Below are positions 42,401 through 50,254 of a stretch of 64,000 nt of DNA, one piece after another (the first letter of the stretch is position 1; each line of letters opens with the position of its first letter). Source of the DNA: Emergencia timonensis. GTDB taxonomy: Bacteria > Bacillota > Clostridia > Peptostreptococcales > Anaerovoracaceae. Where the stretch lies: positions 620,001 to 684,000 of the forward strand of contig NZ_FLKM01000009.1 of the NCBI RefSeq assembly GCF_900086585.1. The letters run 5' to 3'. The notes below the pieces were generated by a model, which made no database searches, was not told where the DNA came from, and saw nothing but the letters and a program-made list of their open reading frames with translations. The translations under genes were made by a program, and so were the position numbers.

Positions 42401-43831
42401 ATGAATATTGGTATTATAGACTGGATCATTATAGCAATATATCTTGCAGGCATGCTGGTAATTGGCTTTATTGCAAAAGGCAAAATCGAAACAATGGATG
42501 ATTTCATCCTGGGAGGAAGAAGATTTAATAGATGGGCCTTAATCGGCACGATTCTGGCTACAATGGTAGGATCAGGCATGTTGATGGGCGCTGTGGGAAA
42601 TGTGTACACCAGTGGAGCAGAGAGTTCGGCTTTCTGGATTTACATAGGCATGGGCATCGGTCTGGTCACAATGGGAATCTGGAGCAAGGCTATTAGAAAT
42701 ACCAACGCCAGGTCATTGGCAGAGATTACGTCTGTTTTCGGCGTATCTACAAGACTGGCTGCGGCAATTGTCGTTTCTATTTATGCTGTTGCTTTGGTAG
42801 CAATTAACATTGCCGGTCTTAGAACGATTATTGTCTACGTGTTCAGCGGAATTAATATTTCGATTCCTGTAGCGACGATCATCGCTGCGGCAATTTCTAT
42901 CGCTTATACGGCAATGGGCGGATTCTTTGCAGTCGTTTGGACAGATGTTGCGCAGTTGGGCATTATGATTCTCGGCGTATTTATTATTGGTCCGATTATC
43001 GGTTTGACTATGGTAGATGGAGGTATGGACACGATTATTACTACTTATGAAGCAGAGGGGATGACGATCACGAATCCTTTGGCAGGAGGCGTGACTGTGG
43101 GAATTGTCGGAACGGTACTGACTTACTTCCTGACATCGCCTGGCGATCCGACCATGCCACAGAGGGCTTTATCAGCAAAAGATGCCAAGACGGCGAGATT
43201 TTCTTTTACGACGACGGGAATCATAGCGCTGCTCTTCGGAGTTTCCATTCTCGTCATCGGTGGTGCAATCCATGTCTTGATGCCGGGAATCGAGGCGAAA
43301 GATTCCGTGCTGCCATTGTTCATTGCAACGTATTATCCGCCGGTTATCAAGGGAATCTGCTTGGCAGGAACAGTAGCTGCTGTCATGTCCTCCTTTGACT
43401 CCTTCCTGATTTTGGCAACGACTCACATCATGTATGACATCGGAAGAACAATCAAACCAGATATGCCAGAAGAAAAGATTTCAAAAGCGCTGCCGAAATT
43501 GACAATTATTATCGGCATACTTGGTATCATCGTGGCGTTGTTCATTACAAGTCTGCTTGATTATCTGACCGCGGTATTCAGCATCGTCGGTTCAGCTTTA
43601 GTGCCAGTGTTGGTAGCTGCCCTGTTCTTTAAATATAAGACGTCAAAGAGAGCTGCTACCTTATCCATTATCCTCGGCGGCGGCATCCCGGCGGTTCTAT
43701 TCTTTACCGTAGGATATGACGTACCGTTGGGCGATCCGACATTTATCGGTGTGGGAGCATCTATTTTGACTTTGATTATTGGCTCACTGATTTGGAAGGA
43801 TAAAGTCAGCGTAGAAGAGAAAGCGGCATAA
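42401..43831 (+). CDS. Sodium:solute symporter (SSS family)
   Basis: 476 residues, about 13 helices. Opening GIIDWIIIAIYLAGMLVIGFIAKGKIETMDDFILGGRRFNRWALIGTILATMVGSGMLMG, containing the family's DFxLGGRR motif, and FFAVVWTDVAQLGIMILG with the W-T-D-x-x-Q signature near residue 185. It probably imports the operon's substrate (methylated arginine, or a related guanidino amino acid) with Na+. It is followed by the dehydrogenase gene after 21 nt. Confidence 0.9.
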   Translation: MNIGIIDWIIIAIYLAGMLVIGFIAKGKIETMDDFILGGRRFNRWALIGTILATMVGSGMLMGAVGNVYTSGAESSAFWIYIGMGIGLVTMGIWSKAIRNTNARSLAEITSVFGVSTRLAAAIVVSIYAVALVAINIAGLRTIIVYVFSGINISIPVATIIAAAISIAYTAMGGFFAVVWTDVAQLGIMILGVFIIGPIIGLTMVDGGMDTIITTYEAEGMTITNPLAGGVTVGIVGTVLTYFLTSPGDPTMPQRALSAKDAKTARFSFTTTGIIALLFGVSILVIGGAIHVLMPGIEAKDSVLPLFIATYYPPVIKGICLAGTVAAVMSSFDSFLILATTHIMYDIGRTIKPDMPEEKISKALPKLTIIIGILGIIVALFITSLLDYLTAVFSIVGSALVPVLVAALFFKYKTSKRAATLSIILGGGIPAVLFFTVGYDVPLGDPTFIGVGASILTLIIGSLIWKDKVSVEEKAA

Positions 43832-43852
43832 GCTTAGTAAGGTGGTGTTAAT

Positions 43853-44779
43853 TTGAAATTTTGTCTAATTGATGCAGGTATTTTTATAGATAAACCGGAA
43901 CTATTGGATCCGTTGAGGGCCATAGGCGAAGTAGAAGTCTTCAATGGCATACCTGCAGGAACGGAAGAAGTTATTGATCGGGCAGGTGATGCCGACGTTA
44001 TCGCTTTCGGGCTGATGCAGTTTACTGAGGAAATGCTGGATGCTCTCCCAAAATTGAAGGTACTTCAATTTATCGGCACAGGCATGTGGAACTTTGTCAA
44101 TGTCGATTACGCTGAGAGCAAAGGAATCAGAGTGCTCAATATTGACGGTTACGGAAGTAATGCGGTAGCGGAGTTTGCAACAGCAATGGCTCTATCTCTG
44201 GCAAAAAATATCCCTCCTGCCGACAGGGTATTGAAAGAGGACAGATGGACCATCGACGGTTTGATGGGTAAGGAAATCAAAGGATCTACCGTCGGGGTCG
44301 TCGGCACTGGGAGCATTGGGCGCTTATCCGCAGAAAAGTTTGCAGCACTGGGAGCTGAAGTCATAGCCTGTGATATCTATGAAAGTGAGTATTTAAAAGA
44401 AAATTACAATATTCAATATAAATCCATGAAAGAAGTTTTTATGGAGGCTGATATTGTAACCTTACATATGAAAGTAACGGAAGAAAATGAAAGGATCATC
44501 GATCATAAATTATTATCGCTGATGAAAAAAGACGCACTTTTAATCAATGTAGCCAGAGCGGAATTGGTCAATACAGAAGATTTATATAAAGCGTTGATTT
44601 CGGGGAATCTGGCTGGCGCAGCCATCGATGTATATGACAGCGAGCCGCCAACGGCTAGGGATTATCAGCTCGCTCAGTTGAAAAATGTCATCGCAACACC
44701 TCACATTGGCTACTATACCCAGGAAGCGAATGACAACTCAATCAAAATGGCGGTCTCCTCTATCTTAGCCTCTCTATAG
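43853..44779 (+). CDS. D-isomer-specific 2-hydroxyacid dehydrogenase
   Basis: 308 residues from TTG 43853 after GGTGGTG. GSTVGVVGTGSIGRLSAEKFAALGAEVIACDIYES is the NAD-binding Rossmann motif (about 140-173), LLINVARAELVNTEDLYKAL carries the catalytic arginine region and ATPHIGYYTQEAN the catalytic His (about 283). Family enzymes reduce 2-oxo acids to D-2-hydroxy acids, or the reverse. It is the last gene of the dimethylargininase operon, where it may dispose of the oxo acid from the aminotransferase and regenerate NAD+. Confidence 0.9.
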   Translation: MKFCLIDAGIFIDKPELLDPLRAIGEVEVFNGIPAGTEEVIDRAGDADVIAFGLMQFTEEMLDALPKLKVLQFIGTGMWNFVNVDYAESKGIRVLNIDGYGSNAVAEFATAMALSLAKNIPPADRVLKEDRWTIDGLMGKEIKGSTVGVVGTGSIGRLSAEKFAALGAEVIACDIYESEYLKENYNIQYKSMKEVFMEADIVTLHMKVTEENERIIDHKLLSLMKKDALLINVARAELVNTEDLYKALISGNLAGAAIDVYDSEPPTARDYQLAQLKNVIATPHIGYYTQEANDNSIKMAVSSILASL

Positions 44780-44796
44780 GACTTAGGTGGAGTCTG

Positions 44797-44826
44797 AAAA
44801 AGGAATGTTTGGCATCATTCCTTTTT
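44797..44826 (+). terminator. Terminator of the dimethylargininase operon
   Basis: AAAAAGGAATG (44797-44807) and CATTCCTTTTT (44816-44826) form a perfect 11-bp stem with an 8-nt loop, then CTTTTT. Confidence 0.9.
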
Positions 44827-44941
44827 CTTTTTGCAATGGTAGCAAAAGGGAAAATTGTTAAGAAGCCCCGGTTTTAGGGCAAAGGGTATCGCCGTAAGGG
44901 CATGTACCAAAAAGTTAAAGGAAATAAATTCGAAAATTGAC

Positions 44942-44970
44942 TTGCCTAATTCGTTCAAAAATAGTATAAT
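44942..44970 (+). promoter_or_regulatory. Sigma-A promoter of rpsU-yqeY
   Basis: TTGCCT (44942-44947), 17-bp spacer, perfect TATAAT (44965-44970), 68 bp before rpsU. It gives this housekeeping pair its own transcription start after the 14-kb insertion. Confidence 0.82.
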
Positions 44971-45038
44971 AATTCCGTTATAGACACGAAACTGTTCACA
45001 GCTGAATATTTCAAGTTGGTCAGGAGGTGAATTGGAAT

Positions 45039-45218
45039 ATGGCACAAGTAATTGTAAGAGAAAACGAAAGTTTGGAAAGCGCTCTAAAGAGATTTAAGAG
45101 ATCGTGCGCTAGAGACGGCGTTATGAGTGAGCTTAGAAAAAGAGAGCACTATGAGAAGCCAAGCGTAAAAAGAAAGAAAAAGTCTGAAGCCGCTAGAAAA
45201 AAGGCTAAGAAATTCTAG
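45039..45218 (+). CDS. rpsU: 30S ribosomal protein S21
   Basis: 59 residues from ATG 45039 (TCAGGAGGTG upstream). [59 protein letters not shown] matches bS21 over its full length, with the conserved basic tail. A small-subunit protein near the anti-Shine-Dalgarno platform. Adjacent to yqeY as in most Firmicutes. Confidence 0.97.
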   Translation: MAQVIVRENESLESALKRFKRSCARDGVMSELRKREHYEKPSVKRKKKSEAARKKAKKF

Positions 45219-45242
45219 TCATTTAGGATCGAGGTGATATAA

Positions 45243-45689
45243 ATGGCTTTGAAAGAACAACTTATGGCCGATTTTAAAGACGCGATGAAAGCCCGCGACG
45301 AAATCGCCAAGAATACAATCAGTCTTGCTCGTGCAGCAGTCAAGCAATACGAGGTGGACAACAGAGAAGAACTAGACGACGCAGGCATTATTGCAATTTT
45401 ATCAAAGCAAGTTAAAATGCGTAAAGATGCCCTCGCTGATTTTGAAAAAGCTGGTAGAACAGATTTAGTCGACTCATATAATGCAGAAATCGAAATTCTT
45501 AACCGTTATCTGCCTGAGCAGTTATCAAGAGAGAAAGTGCTTGAAATTGTAAAAGAGACTGCAGCCTCACTTGGAATTGAAGGAGGCAAGCAGAACATGG
45601 GCAAACTCATGGGACCCGTCATGGGTAAGGTCAAGGGTCTTGCCGACGGAACCCTGGTGAAAGATGTCGTGATGGAATTTCTTTCATAA
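45243..45689 (+). CDS. yqeY: GatB/YqeY domain-containing protein
   Basis: 148 residues: helical N-terminus (MALKEQLMADFKDAMKARDEIAKNTISLARAAVKQYEVDNREELDDAGII) then YNAEIEILNRYLPEQLSREKVLEIVKETAASLG and GGKQNMGKLMGPVMGKVKGLADGTLVKDVV, the full YqeY layout shared with the GatB tail domain. Thought to bind tRNA or aid amidotransferase quality control; the function is not settled. It follows rpsU by 24 nt. Confidence 0.93.
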   Translation: MALKEQLMADFKDAMKARDEIAKNTISLARAAVKQYEVDNREELDDAGIIAILSKQVKMRKDALADFEKAGRTDLVDSYNAEIEILNRYLPEQLSREKVLEIVKETAASLGIEGGKQNMGKLMGPVMGKVKGLADGTLVKDVVMEFLS

Positions 45690-45703
45690 TATCTGAATGA
45701 GGA

Positions 45704-45735
45704 CAACCTGGTAGAAATACTGGGTTGTTTTTTTA
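45704..45735 (+). terminator. Intrinsic terminator of rpsU-yqeY
   Basis: ACAACC (45704-45709) and GGTTGT (45724-45729) close a stem with a long loop, followed by seven T. Confidence 0.8.
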
Positions 45736-45877
45736 ATGTAGTCAGAAAAACTTGCCTCAACAGGTTCGAATGGAGGACGTTTCAACAAATTAAAATTTTT
45801 CCGCGAACTGATACTAATATGAAGCTGTAAATTCATAGATTTCAACTCTGTCAAAAAGACAAATTTTTCCTTAAAAC

Positions 45878-45906
45878 GCTTGAAAAAAATGTACGAGGGG
45901 TATAAT
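45878..45906 (+). promoter_or_regulatory. Sigma-A promoter of the leader before the wall protein gene
   Basis: Perfect TATAAT at 45901-45906; GCTTGA (45878-45883) stands 17 bp upstream, and TTGAAA (45880-45885) 15 bp upstream. Nothing but noncoding sequence lies between here and the riboswitch, so the transcript has a long leader. Confidence 0.65.
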
Positions 45907-45911
45907 ATTAT

Positions 45912-46101
45912 TAGATATGTAAGGCAGAGGGAAAACCTGCTATGAGTTGGAAAGAACGCGGATAGATTTGGCGGAAACCAGACTGCCGGTCGCATTCTAC
46001 AAAACGACAGTCTAATCAGGCAGGCGGACTTTATGGCTTTGTATTGAATACAAGGTCTTTTGTTTTATTATCAGATGTCAGATGCAAGGTCGTCTTGCAT
46101 C
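45912..46101 (+). ncRNA. Structured leader of unknown class upstream of the riboswitch
   Basis: Stems are visible at GGCAG...CTGC (about 45923-45940), AGACTG...CAGTCT (about 45980-46013), CTTTGTATT/AATACAAGG (about 46039-46060, followed by TCTTTTGTTTTATT, like a terminator), and a perfect GATGCAAG-GTCGT-CTTGCATC (46081-46101). No reading frame of useful length. It may be an attenuating or regulatory element that comes before the cyclic-di-GMP aptamer in the same mRNA, or a separate small RNA. Confidence 0.5.
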
Positions 46102-46121
46102 AAAATATATAGAGAGAGGAG

Positions 46122-46210
46122 GAATCTTGCCAAAGCCGGTGAAAACCGGTGACGGAAAACTAAAGGGCCTTACCATCCCCATGGTTGGCAGCCAGTTGTC
46201 CGGGTACGGA
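46122..46210 (+). promoter_or_regulatory. Cyclic-di-GMP-I (GEMM)-like riboswitch controlling the wall protein
   Basis: The aptamer layout of GEMM-I is visible: GCCAAAGCCGG-TGAAA-ACCGG, GACGGAAAACTAAAGGGCC in the place of GACGCAAAGC...GGGYC, and the closing GGTTGGCAGCCAGTTGTCCG. Downstream, CCCCAT (46167-46172) could pair with ATGGGG of the ribosome-binding region (46244-46249), giving a way to hide the start. Two conserved core bases differ from the common consensus, so an altered ligand (c-AMP-GMP or another) is possible. Confidence 0.7.
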
Positions 46211-46254
46211 CATATACCCGGTAAAAGCGGGTACGCCCGCAAGATGGGGAAAGA

Positions 46255-48408
46255 ATGAAAAAATTAAGAAAGCTGATGGCACTGTTGCTGGCAGTGAGTC
46301 TGATTGCTCTGATGGGGGTGACTTCTTTTGCTGATAATATCGTTCCTGGTACAGAAGAGAAGGATCTCTGCTTGAACTGCAAAAGCGCAGAAGAAGGACA
46401 TGTTCATGACGATAGCTGCTACAACCATTCCTGGGATGACGGTCAGGAGATTATGGCAGCCACCTGTACAGAAGATGGTGAAAAACTGTTTACTTGCACA
46501 ATTCCTGGCTGCAATGCGACTAAGACTGTGCCTGTTTTGGCAGGCCATGCCTGGAATCAAGGTGAGAATACTGTAGCTCCAACTTGTACAGAGAATGGGA
46601 TAAAACAGTACGCCTGTACCGCGGAGGGTTGTGAAGCAACCGAATCTGTAGAGATGAAAGCCCTGGGCCATGACTGGGACGAAGGAACTGTTACCACGCC
46701 AGCCACCGACTCGACCAGTGGTGAAAAATTATTTACATGCCAGCGCGAAGACTGCGACGCGACAAAGACTGAAGTGATTCCTGCCAAATATACGTATGTA
46801 TCAGGAGAGAGCAAATGGAAAACTAACGTAATTTCCTTTGCACCGACAAGCGAAGGCATCACTTACGAGATCACGTATACCTCTACTAAAACCAAAGAGG
46901 TATTTACGCAGGCAGAAGTTGATGCAATGAGCAAGGAAGAAATTAAAACGCACAAACTCTTTGTCTCCAAAATCACATACACCATTCCGAAGGACTTTGA
47001 GGCAAATAAGGTAAACATTTTTATGGGAGATGCAATCAACAACGCTGCAAATTATATGACCTATCTTCCAGGAGATGCAGCCCCGATTCAAATTGCCATT
47101 GTAAACCATTCTTCCCATGGATATGGATATCAGAATGGCAGCTTTGCCGTTACGACAGAAGACTATCAGCAGTATTTTGACAAAGGCTGGGCAACACAGT
47201 CAAACGCAATCGGATATGACAGCCAGAATATTCCAGAGGAATACCTTGCAGTCAGAAGCAAAAATGGAGCCATACAAAGTCTGTATGGTGTAACAAGTAC
47301 ATCAAAAGTGTCAAACGAACAGATGACAGATGCTGTGTTGGGCGCAAAACTAGTAGAAGCCGGTTATTCTAATGGTATTGATGATTTACACAAGTATTAT
47401 CTGGATTACTATAATGAAAAGAAAAATACCAGCTATACAGCTCTTGAACAGCTGCCAGACAGCGAAATCGCAGTACTTTTGACATCTGGAAACACAACAT
47501 CTGTTAAGGAACAGAATACAGAGATTGCAGAACTGTTATACAACTATTTCTACAATCATCTATACAGTCTGACTCCTGCAGGTGCTGGCTATCCTGGACA
47601 TGAAAACAATGCTTATACGATAGGCTCGCTGATGAGAGCTTACCATAATAAACAAGCTACAGTATTTGATCAGTCTATCTCTAAAGCATGGGGCGATATT
47701 GCCGCATCTGCAGAGGATGGAGCCAATTCCTACCTGTGGGAAGGCTTTGAAGCTTGGATTAACAGTCCGGATACACGAAACACATATCAGAATTACAACT
47801 ATGGATTCACTGCAGGTTTTTCACTAGAACGTACAGATACAACCTATAGTGTAATAACCAAATACTTTACATCCACAGACGGTAGTGCACCAGTCTTAGA
47901 CGGCTCTGTGACCAGGGTAGACCAGGTTGCAATTGGTGTCGGTAATACGGCAAGCGTAGTACCTGAAGCTGCATGGAACAGGTATGATGGGAATGACTAT
48001 AAACTTGAAGAACCAGCAAAATTGAGTTTGGTTGCTGTAGTAGATCCGGCATCTAACGTGATTGTTCTCAATTATTACCGAAACGTGTCAGGTCAGGTAA
48101 TCGTTCCACCAGTAGATCCGCCGGTTGACCCACCTGTGGATCCAGATCCGAACGATCCGCAGCCGCTGCCGCCAGATGAGAACTTAGAAGATCCTGAGAA
48201 GCCTGATAATCCGAAAGACAATCCAAACCAGCAGCTTCCGCCGGACGAGCATTTGAAGGAGGATGACAACGTAAAAGCGACGAAGTCAAATCATCCGGAT
48301 CAGCCGAAAACCGGCGATGAATCACAACTGGCTCTGTATTTGATTCTGACTGTAGGCGTCAGTGGAGCATTGGCTCTTACGGTGAGAAGAAAAAGATCGA
48401 GTAAATAA
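46255..48408 (+). CDS. Secreted LPXTG-like cell-wall-anchored surface protein
   Basis: 717 residues. Signal peptide MKKLRKLMALLLAVSLIALMGVTSFA, then three His/Cys/Asp-rich repeats of an E-H-x-W-D...ATCTE(D/N)G...F/YxCxxxGCxAT pattern (about 45-175). A large domain with no recognised homology follows (about 180-610). After a proline-rich spacer (PPVDPPVDPPVDPDPND) come a sortase-like QPKTGD signal, a hydrophobic segment (ALYLILTVGVSGALALTV) and RRKRSSK. It sits behind a c-di-GMP-I-like riboswitch, the usual setting of adhesins in Clostridia. Role inferred: attachment or biofilm. Confidence 0.85.
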   Translation: MKKLRKLMALLLAVSLIALMGVTSFADNIVPGTEEKDLCLNCKSAEEGHVHDDSCYNHSWDDGQEIMAATCTEDGEKLFTCTIPGCNATKTVPVLAGHAWNQGENTVAPTCTENGIKQYACTAEGCEATESVEMKALGHDWDEGTVTTPATDSTSGEKLFTCQREDCDATKTEVIPAKYTYVSGESKWKTNVISFAPTSEGITYEITYTSTKTKEVFTQAEVDAMSKEEIKTHKLFVSKITYTIPKDFEANKVNIFMGDAINNAANYMTYLPGDAAPIQIAIVNHSSHGYGYQNGSFAVTTEDYQQYFDKGWATQSNAIGYDSQNIPEEYLAVRSKNGAIQSLYGVTSTSKVSNEQMTDAVLGAKLVEAGYSNGIDDLHKYYLDYYNEKKNTSYTALEQLPDSEIAVLLTSGNTTSVKEQNTEIAELLYNYFYNHLYSLTPAGAGYPGHENNAYTIGSLMRAYHNKQATVFDQSISKAWGDIAASAEDGANSYLWEGFEAWINSPDTRNTYQNYNYGFTAGFSLERTDTTYSVITKYFTSTDGSAPVLDGSVTRVDQVAIGVGNTASVVPEAAWNRYDGNDYKLEEPAKLSLVAVVDPASNVIVLNYYRNVSGQVIVPPVDPPVDPPVDPDPNDPQPLPPDENLEDPEKPDNPKDNPNQQLPPDEHLKEDDNVKATKSNHPDQPKTGDESQLALYLILTVGVSGALALTVRRKRSSK

Positions 48409-48434
48409 AATTTAAAACGATGCTTGTTTTAGCC

Positions 48435-48475
48435 GTCGTACCGCAAGATGTGGTGCGGCGGATTTTTTACTGTTT
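48435..48475 (+). terminator. Probable terminator of the wall protein gene
   Basis: CCGTCGTACCGCA (48434-48446) faces TGCGGCGG (48455-48462), giving an imperfect stem around GATGTGG. GATTTTTTACTGTTTTTTAAA follows, providing a U-rich end. Confidence 0.7.
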
Positions 48476-48530
48476 TTTAAAAACCGGGCTACGCGGAATC
48501 AACTGACTGACCCAAGAAGTTGGACCAAAG

Positions 48531-48890
48531 GGGGCAGTTACGCATATGCCAGTGCCCAGCGGCAGGCTGCTTAACGAAAGAGACCAAATTAGGCGAAACT
48601 GCGCAACACACCCTTTGCAAAGAGAGGGGCAGTTACGCATATGCCGGTGCCCAGCAGCAGTCTGCTTAACGAAAGAGGCAAAATCAGGCGAAACTGCGTA
48701 ACACACCCTTTGCAAAGAGGGGGCAGTTACGCATATGCCGGTGCACAGCAGCAGGCTGCTTAACGAAAGAGGCAAAATTAGCCGAAACTGCGTAACACGC
48801 CCTTTGCAAAGAGGGGGCAGTTACGCATATGCCGGTGCCCAGCAGCAGGCTGCTTAACGAAAGAGGCAAAATCAGGCGAAACTGCGTAAC
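48531..48890. repeat. Tandem array of four 94-bp units with internal palindromes
   Basis: GGGGCAGTTACGCATATGCC begins units at 48531, 48626, 48720 and 48814 (steps 95, 94, 94). Each unit has GTTACGCA near the left and TGCGTAAC about 75 bp later as inverted arms, with the palindromes GCATATGC, AGCAG/CTGCT and CCCTTTGCAAAG inside. Units differ by few bases, so the array is young. Minus-strand frames through it give repetitive peptides and look like by-products. A terminal hairpin AGCGAG-TCG-CTCGCT sits at about 48924-48939. Confidence 0.9.
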
Positions 48891-49014
48891 AGCGGCAGTT
48901 CAAGAGTACAAGGGCGCCCGGTCAGCGAGTCGCTCGCTCGGGCGATGAGTCCATCTGATATCTTTTTGCCCATTAACAAGTCATATCGGCTGACCACACG
49001 GCATACATTCTAAC

Positions 49015-49272
49015 ATGAAACTGATAAACGAATTTACCTTTGACTTCGATATTACAGGACCAAAGGTTACGGCTTCTGCAAATGCAGCCATCATTGAAAA
49101 TGTACTCAGAGTAGTTTTGATCAGCGATACTTCGGTGACAGTTGATACGGGACGCTTTTATGTTACTGTCAAAGGAAGCAGATTTGTGATAAGCGAAATT
49201 TGGGAAGGACGAATGGAACTTGAAGGAAAAATCGAGGGAATCGAATTTTATAAGGCATTGGGTAAGGATTAA
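49015..49272 (+). CDS. yqfC: Sporulation protein YqfC (YabP/YqfC family)
   Basis: 85 residues: MKLINEFTFDFDITGPKVTASANAAIIENVLRVVLISDTSVTVDTGRFYVTVKGSRFVISEIWEGRMELEGKIEGIEFYK. Length and the beta-rich pattern with a central V-L-x-S-D/E and the closing G-K-I-x-x-I-E-F match the YabP/YqfC family required in forespore/mother-cell sporulation. It overlaps yqfD by 53 bp. No good Shine-Dalgarno is visible right before 49015; upstream is the tandem-repeat region. Confidence 0.85.
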   Translation: MKLINEFTFDFDITGPKVTASANAAIIENVLRVVLISDTSVTVDTGRFYVTVKGSRFVISEIWEGRMELEGKIEGIEFYKALGKD

Positions 49273-50254
49273 GCTGGAAGGGTTTAAGCCTGAACGAATT
49301 ATTTCGGAGGCGATTGCCCGCGGCATGACCATACGCCAAATAGATTATAAAGACGAAACGGAAGTCTGCATGACAGTGGCAGAAGAAGATTTCCGGGTAA
49401 TCAAGAAATTCGCTAAGAGCAAATATAAATTTACCATCATCGACGAAGGAGGTGCGCATCCGGTTGCCAGGAAAATCAAGGCAGGAAAGATGATGATTGC
49501 AGGCATGGCGATTTTTCTTCTCTTTTTTGGTGCTCAAACACTTTTTGTCAGAGAAATCAACGTCATCGGCTGCAAAAGTATTACGGAAAGCAGCATCAGA
49601 GAATGTCTCCGAGAAGAAGGTCTTTACGAAGGCAGCAGAAAGAATTTCGACTGCGACGCCATTGAGCGCAGGCTCTTCAAAGAGTTTGACAACATCGTAT
49701 GGGCAAAAGTGGCTTACGAGGGGAACTACGTGGAAGTGAAAATTTCTGAAAGCAAACAGGTTCCAAGTGACAAAGTCGGTAAAGAGACTCCGTGCAACAT
49801 TGTAGCAGACCAAGACTGCTACATTGAAAGAATTTTGTCTTACACGGGCAGAAGTGTCGTCGCTAAGAATGATTTTGTGAAAAAAGGGGATATACTGATT
49901 ACAGGAACCATTCCCATTGAACATCCTTCCTATGAAATGGGAAAAGATGATTCACCGGAACATTACGTCCACGCTGCAGGCAAAATCGTAGCCAGAGTAC
50001 CTTATTATTATTCTTTTTATATGGAGCCGACAGACGATGTCAAAGCTGCTGCGGGCACCATGCTGAGAGAGTGGATTGCAGAAAATATCCCGGAAAGTGC
50101 GCAAATTTTAAATAAAGACTTTCATTTTGACAAGAAAAAAAATATAATAAGAGTATATGGTACGGTAGAAACTCGCCAGCAGGTGGGGAAAGAAAAGGAG
50201 ATTGTAATTGACAAACACAAACGAGGAACTAAAGAAGATACAGATCGAGGATGA
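49220..50254 (+). CDS. yqfD: Sporulation protein YqfD
   Basis: 344 residues from TTG 49220, which has GGGAAGG upstream and lies inside yqfC. RHWVRIKLEGFKPERIISEAIARGMTIRQI starts the conserved part, a single membrane helix KMMIAGMAIFLLFFGAQTLFVREINVIG follows at about 93-120, then a long extracytoplasmic beta-rich domain with a V-x-x-G-D-I-L-I-T-G segment. YqfD is in the sigma-E sporulation regulon. It overlaps phoH by 47 bp. Confidence 0.9.
   Translation: MKEKSRESNFIRHWVRIKLEGFKPERIISEAIARGMTIRQIDYKDETEVCMTVAEEDFRVIKKFAKSKYKFTIIDEGGAHPVARKIKAGKMMIAGMAIFLLFFGAQTLFVREINVIGCKSITESSIRECLREEGLYEGSRKNFDCDAIERRLFKEFDNIVWAKVAYEGNYVEVKISESKQVPSDKVGKETPCNIVADQDCYIERILSYTGRSVVAKNDFVKKGDILITGTIPIEHPSYEMGKDDSPEHYVHAAGKIVARVPYYYSFYMEPTDDVKAAAGTMLREWIAENIPESAQILNKDFHFDKKKNIIRVYGTVETRQQVGKEKEIVIDKHKRGTKEDTDRG

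Noticed and set aside
45912-46066. Cobalamin or c-di-GMP-II riboswitch in the first leader element
   Set aside because: Conserved boxes of these classes are not present; left as unknown structure.
48467-48869. Minus-strand reading frames through the 94-bp repeats giving repeated MPLSLSSLL-type peptides
   Set aside because: They follow the repeat period exactly, lack ribosome-binding sites and resemble no protein; they are products of the repeat.
48531-48890. CRISPR array
   Set aside because: Units are 94 bp, nearly identical throughout, with no spacers of constant length between short repeats; no cas gene is near.
49015-49272. Frameshift between yqfC and yqfD
   Set aside because: The 53-bp overlap joins two complete, differently conserved proteins, each with a plausible start, and the two genes are usually neighbours.
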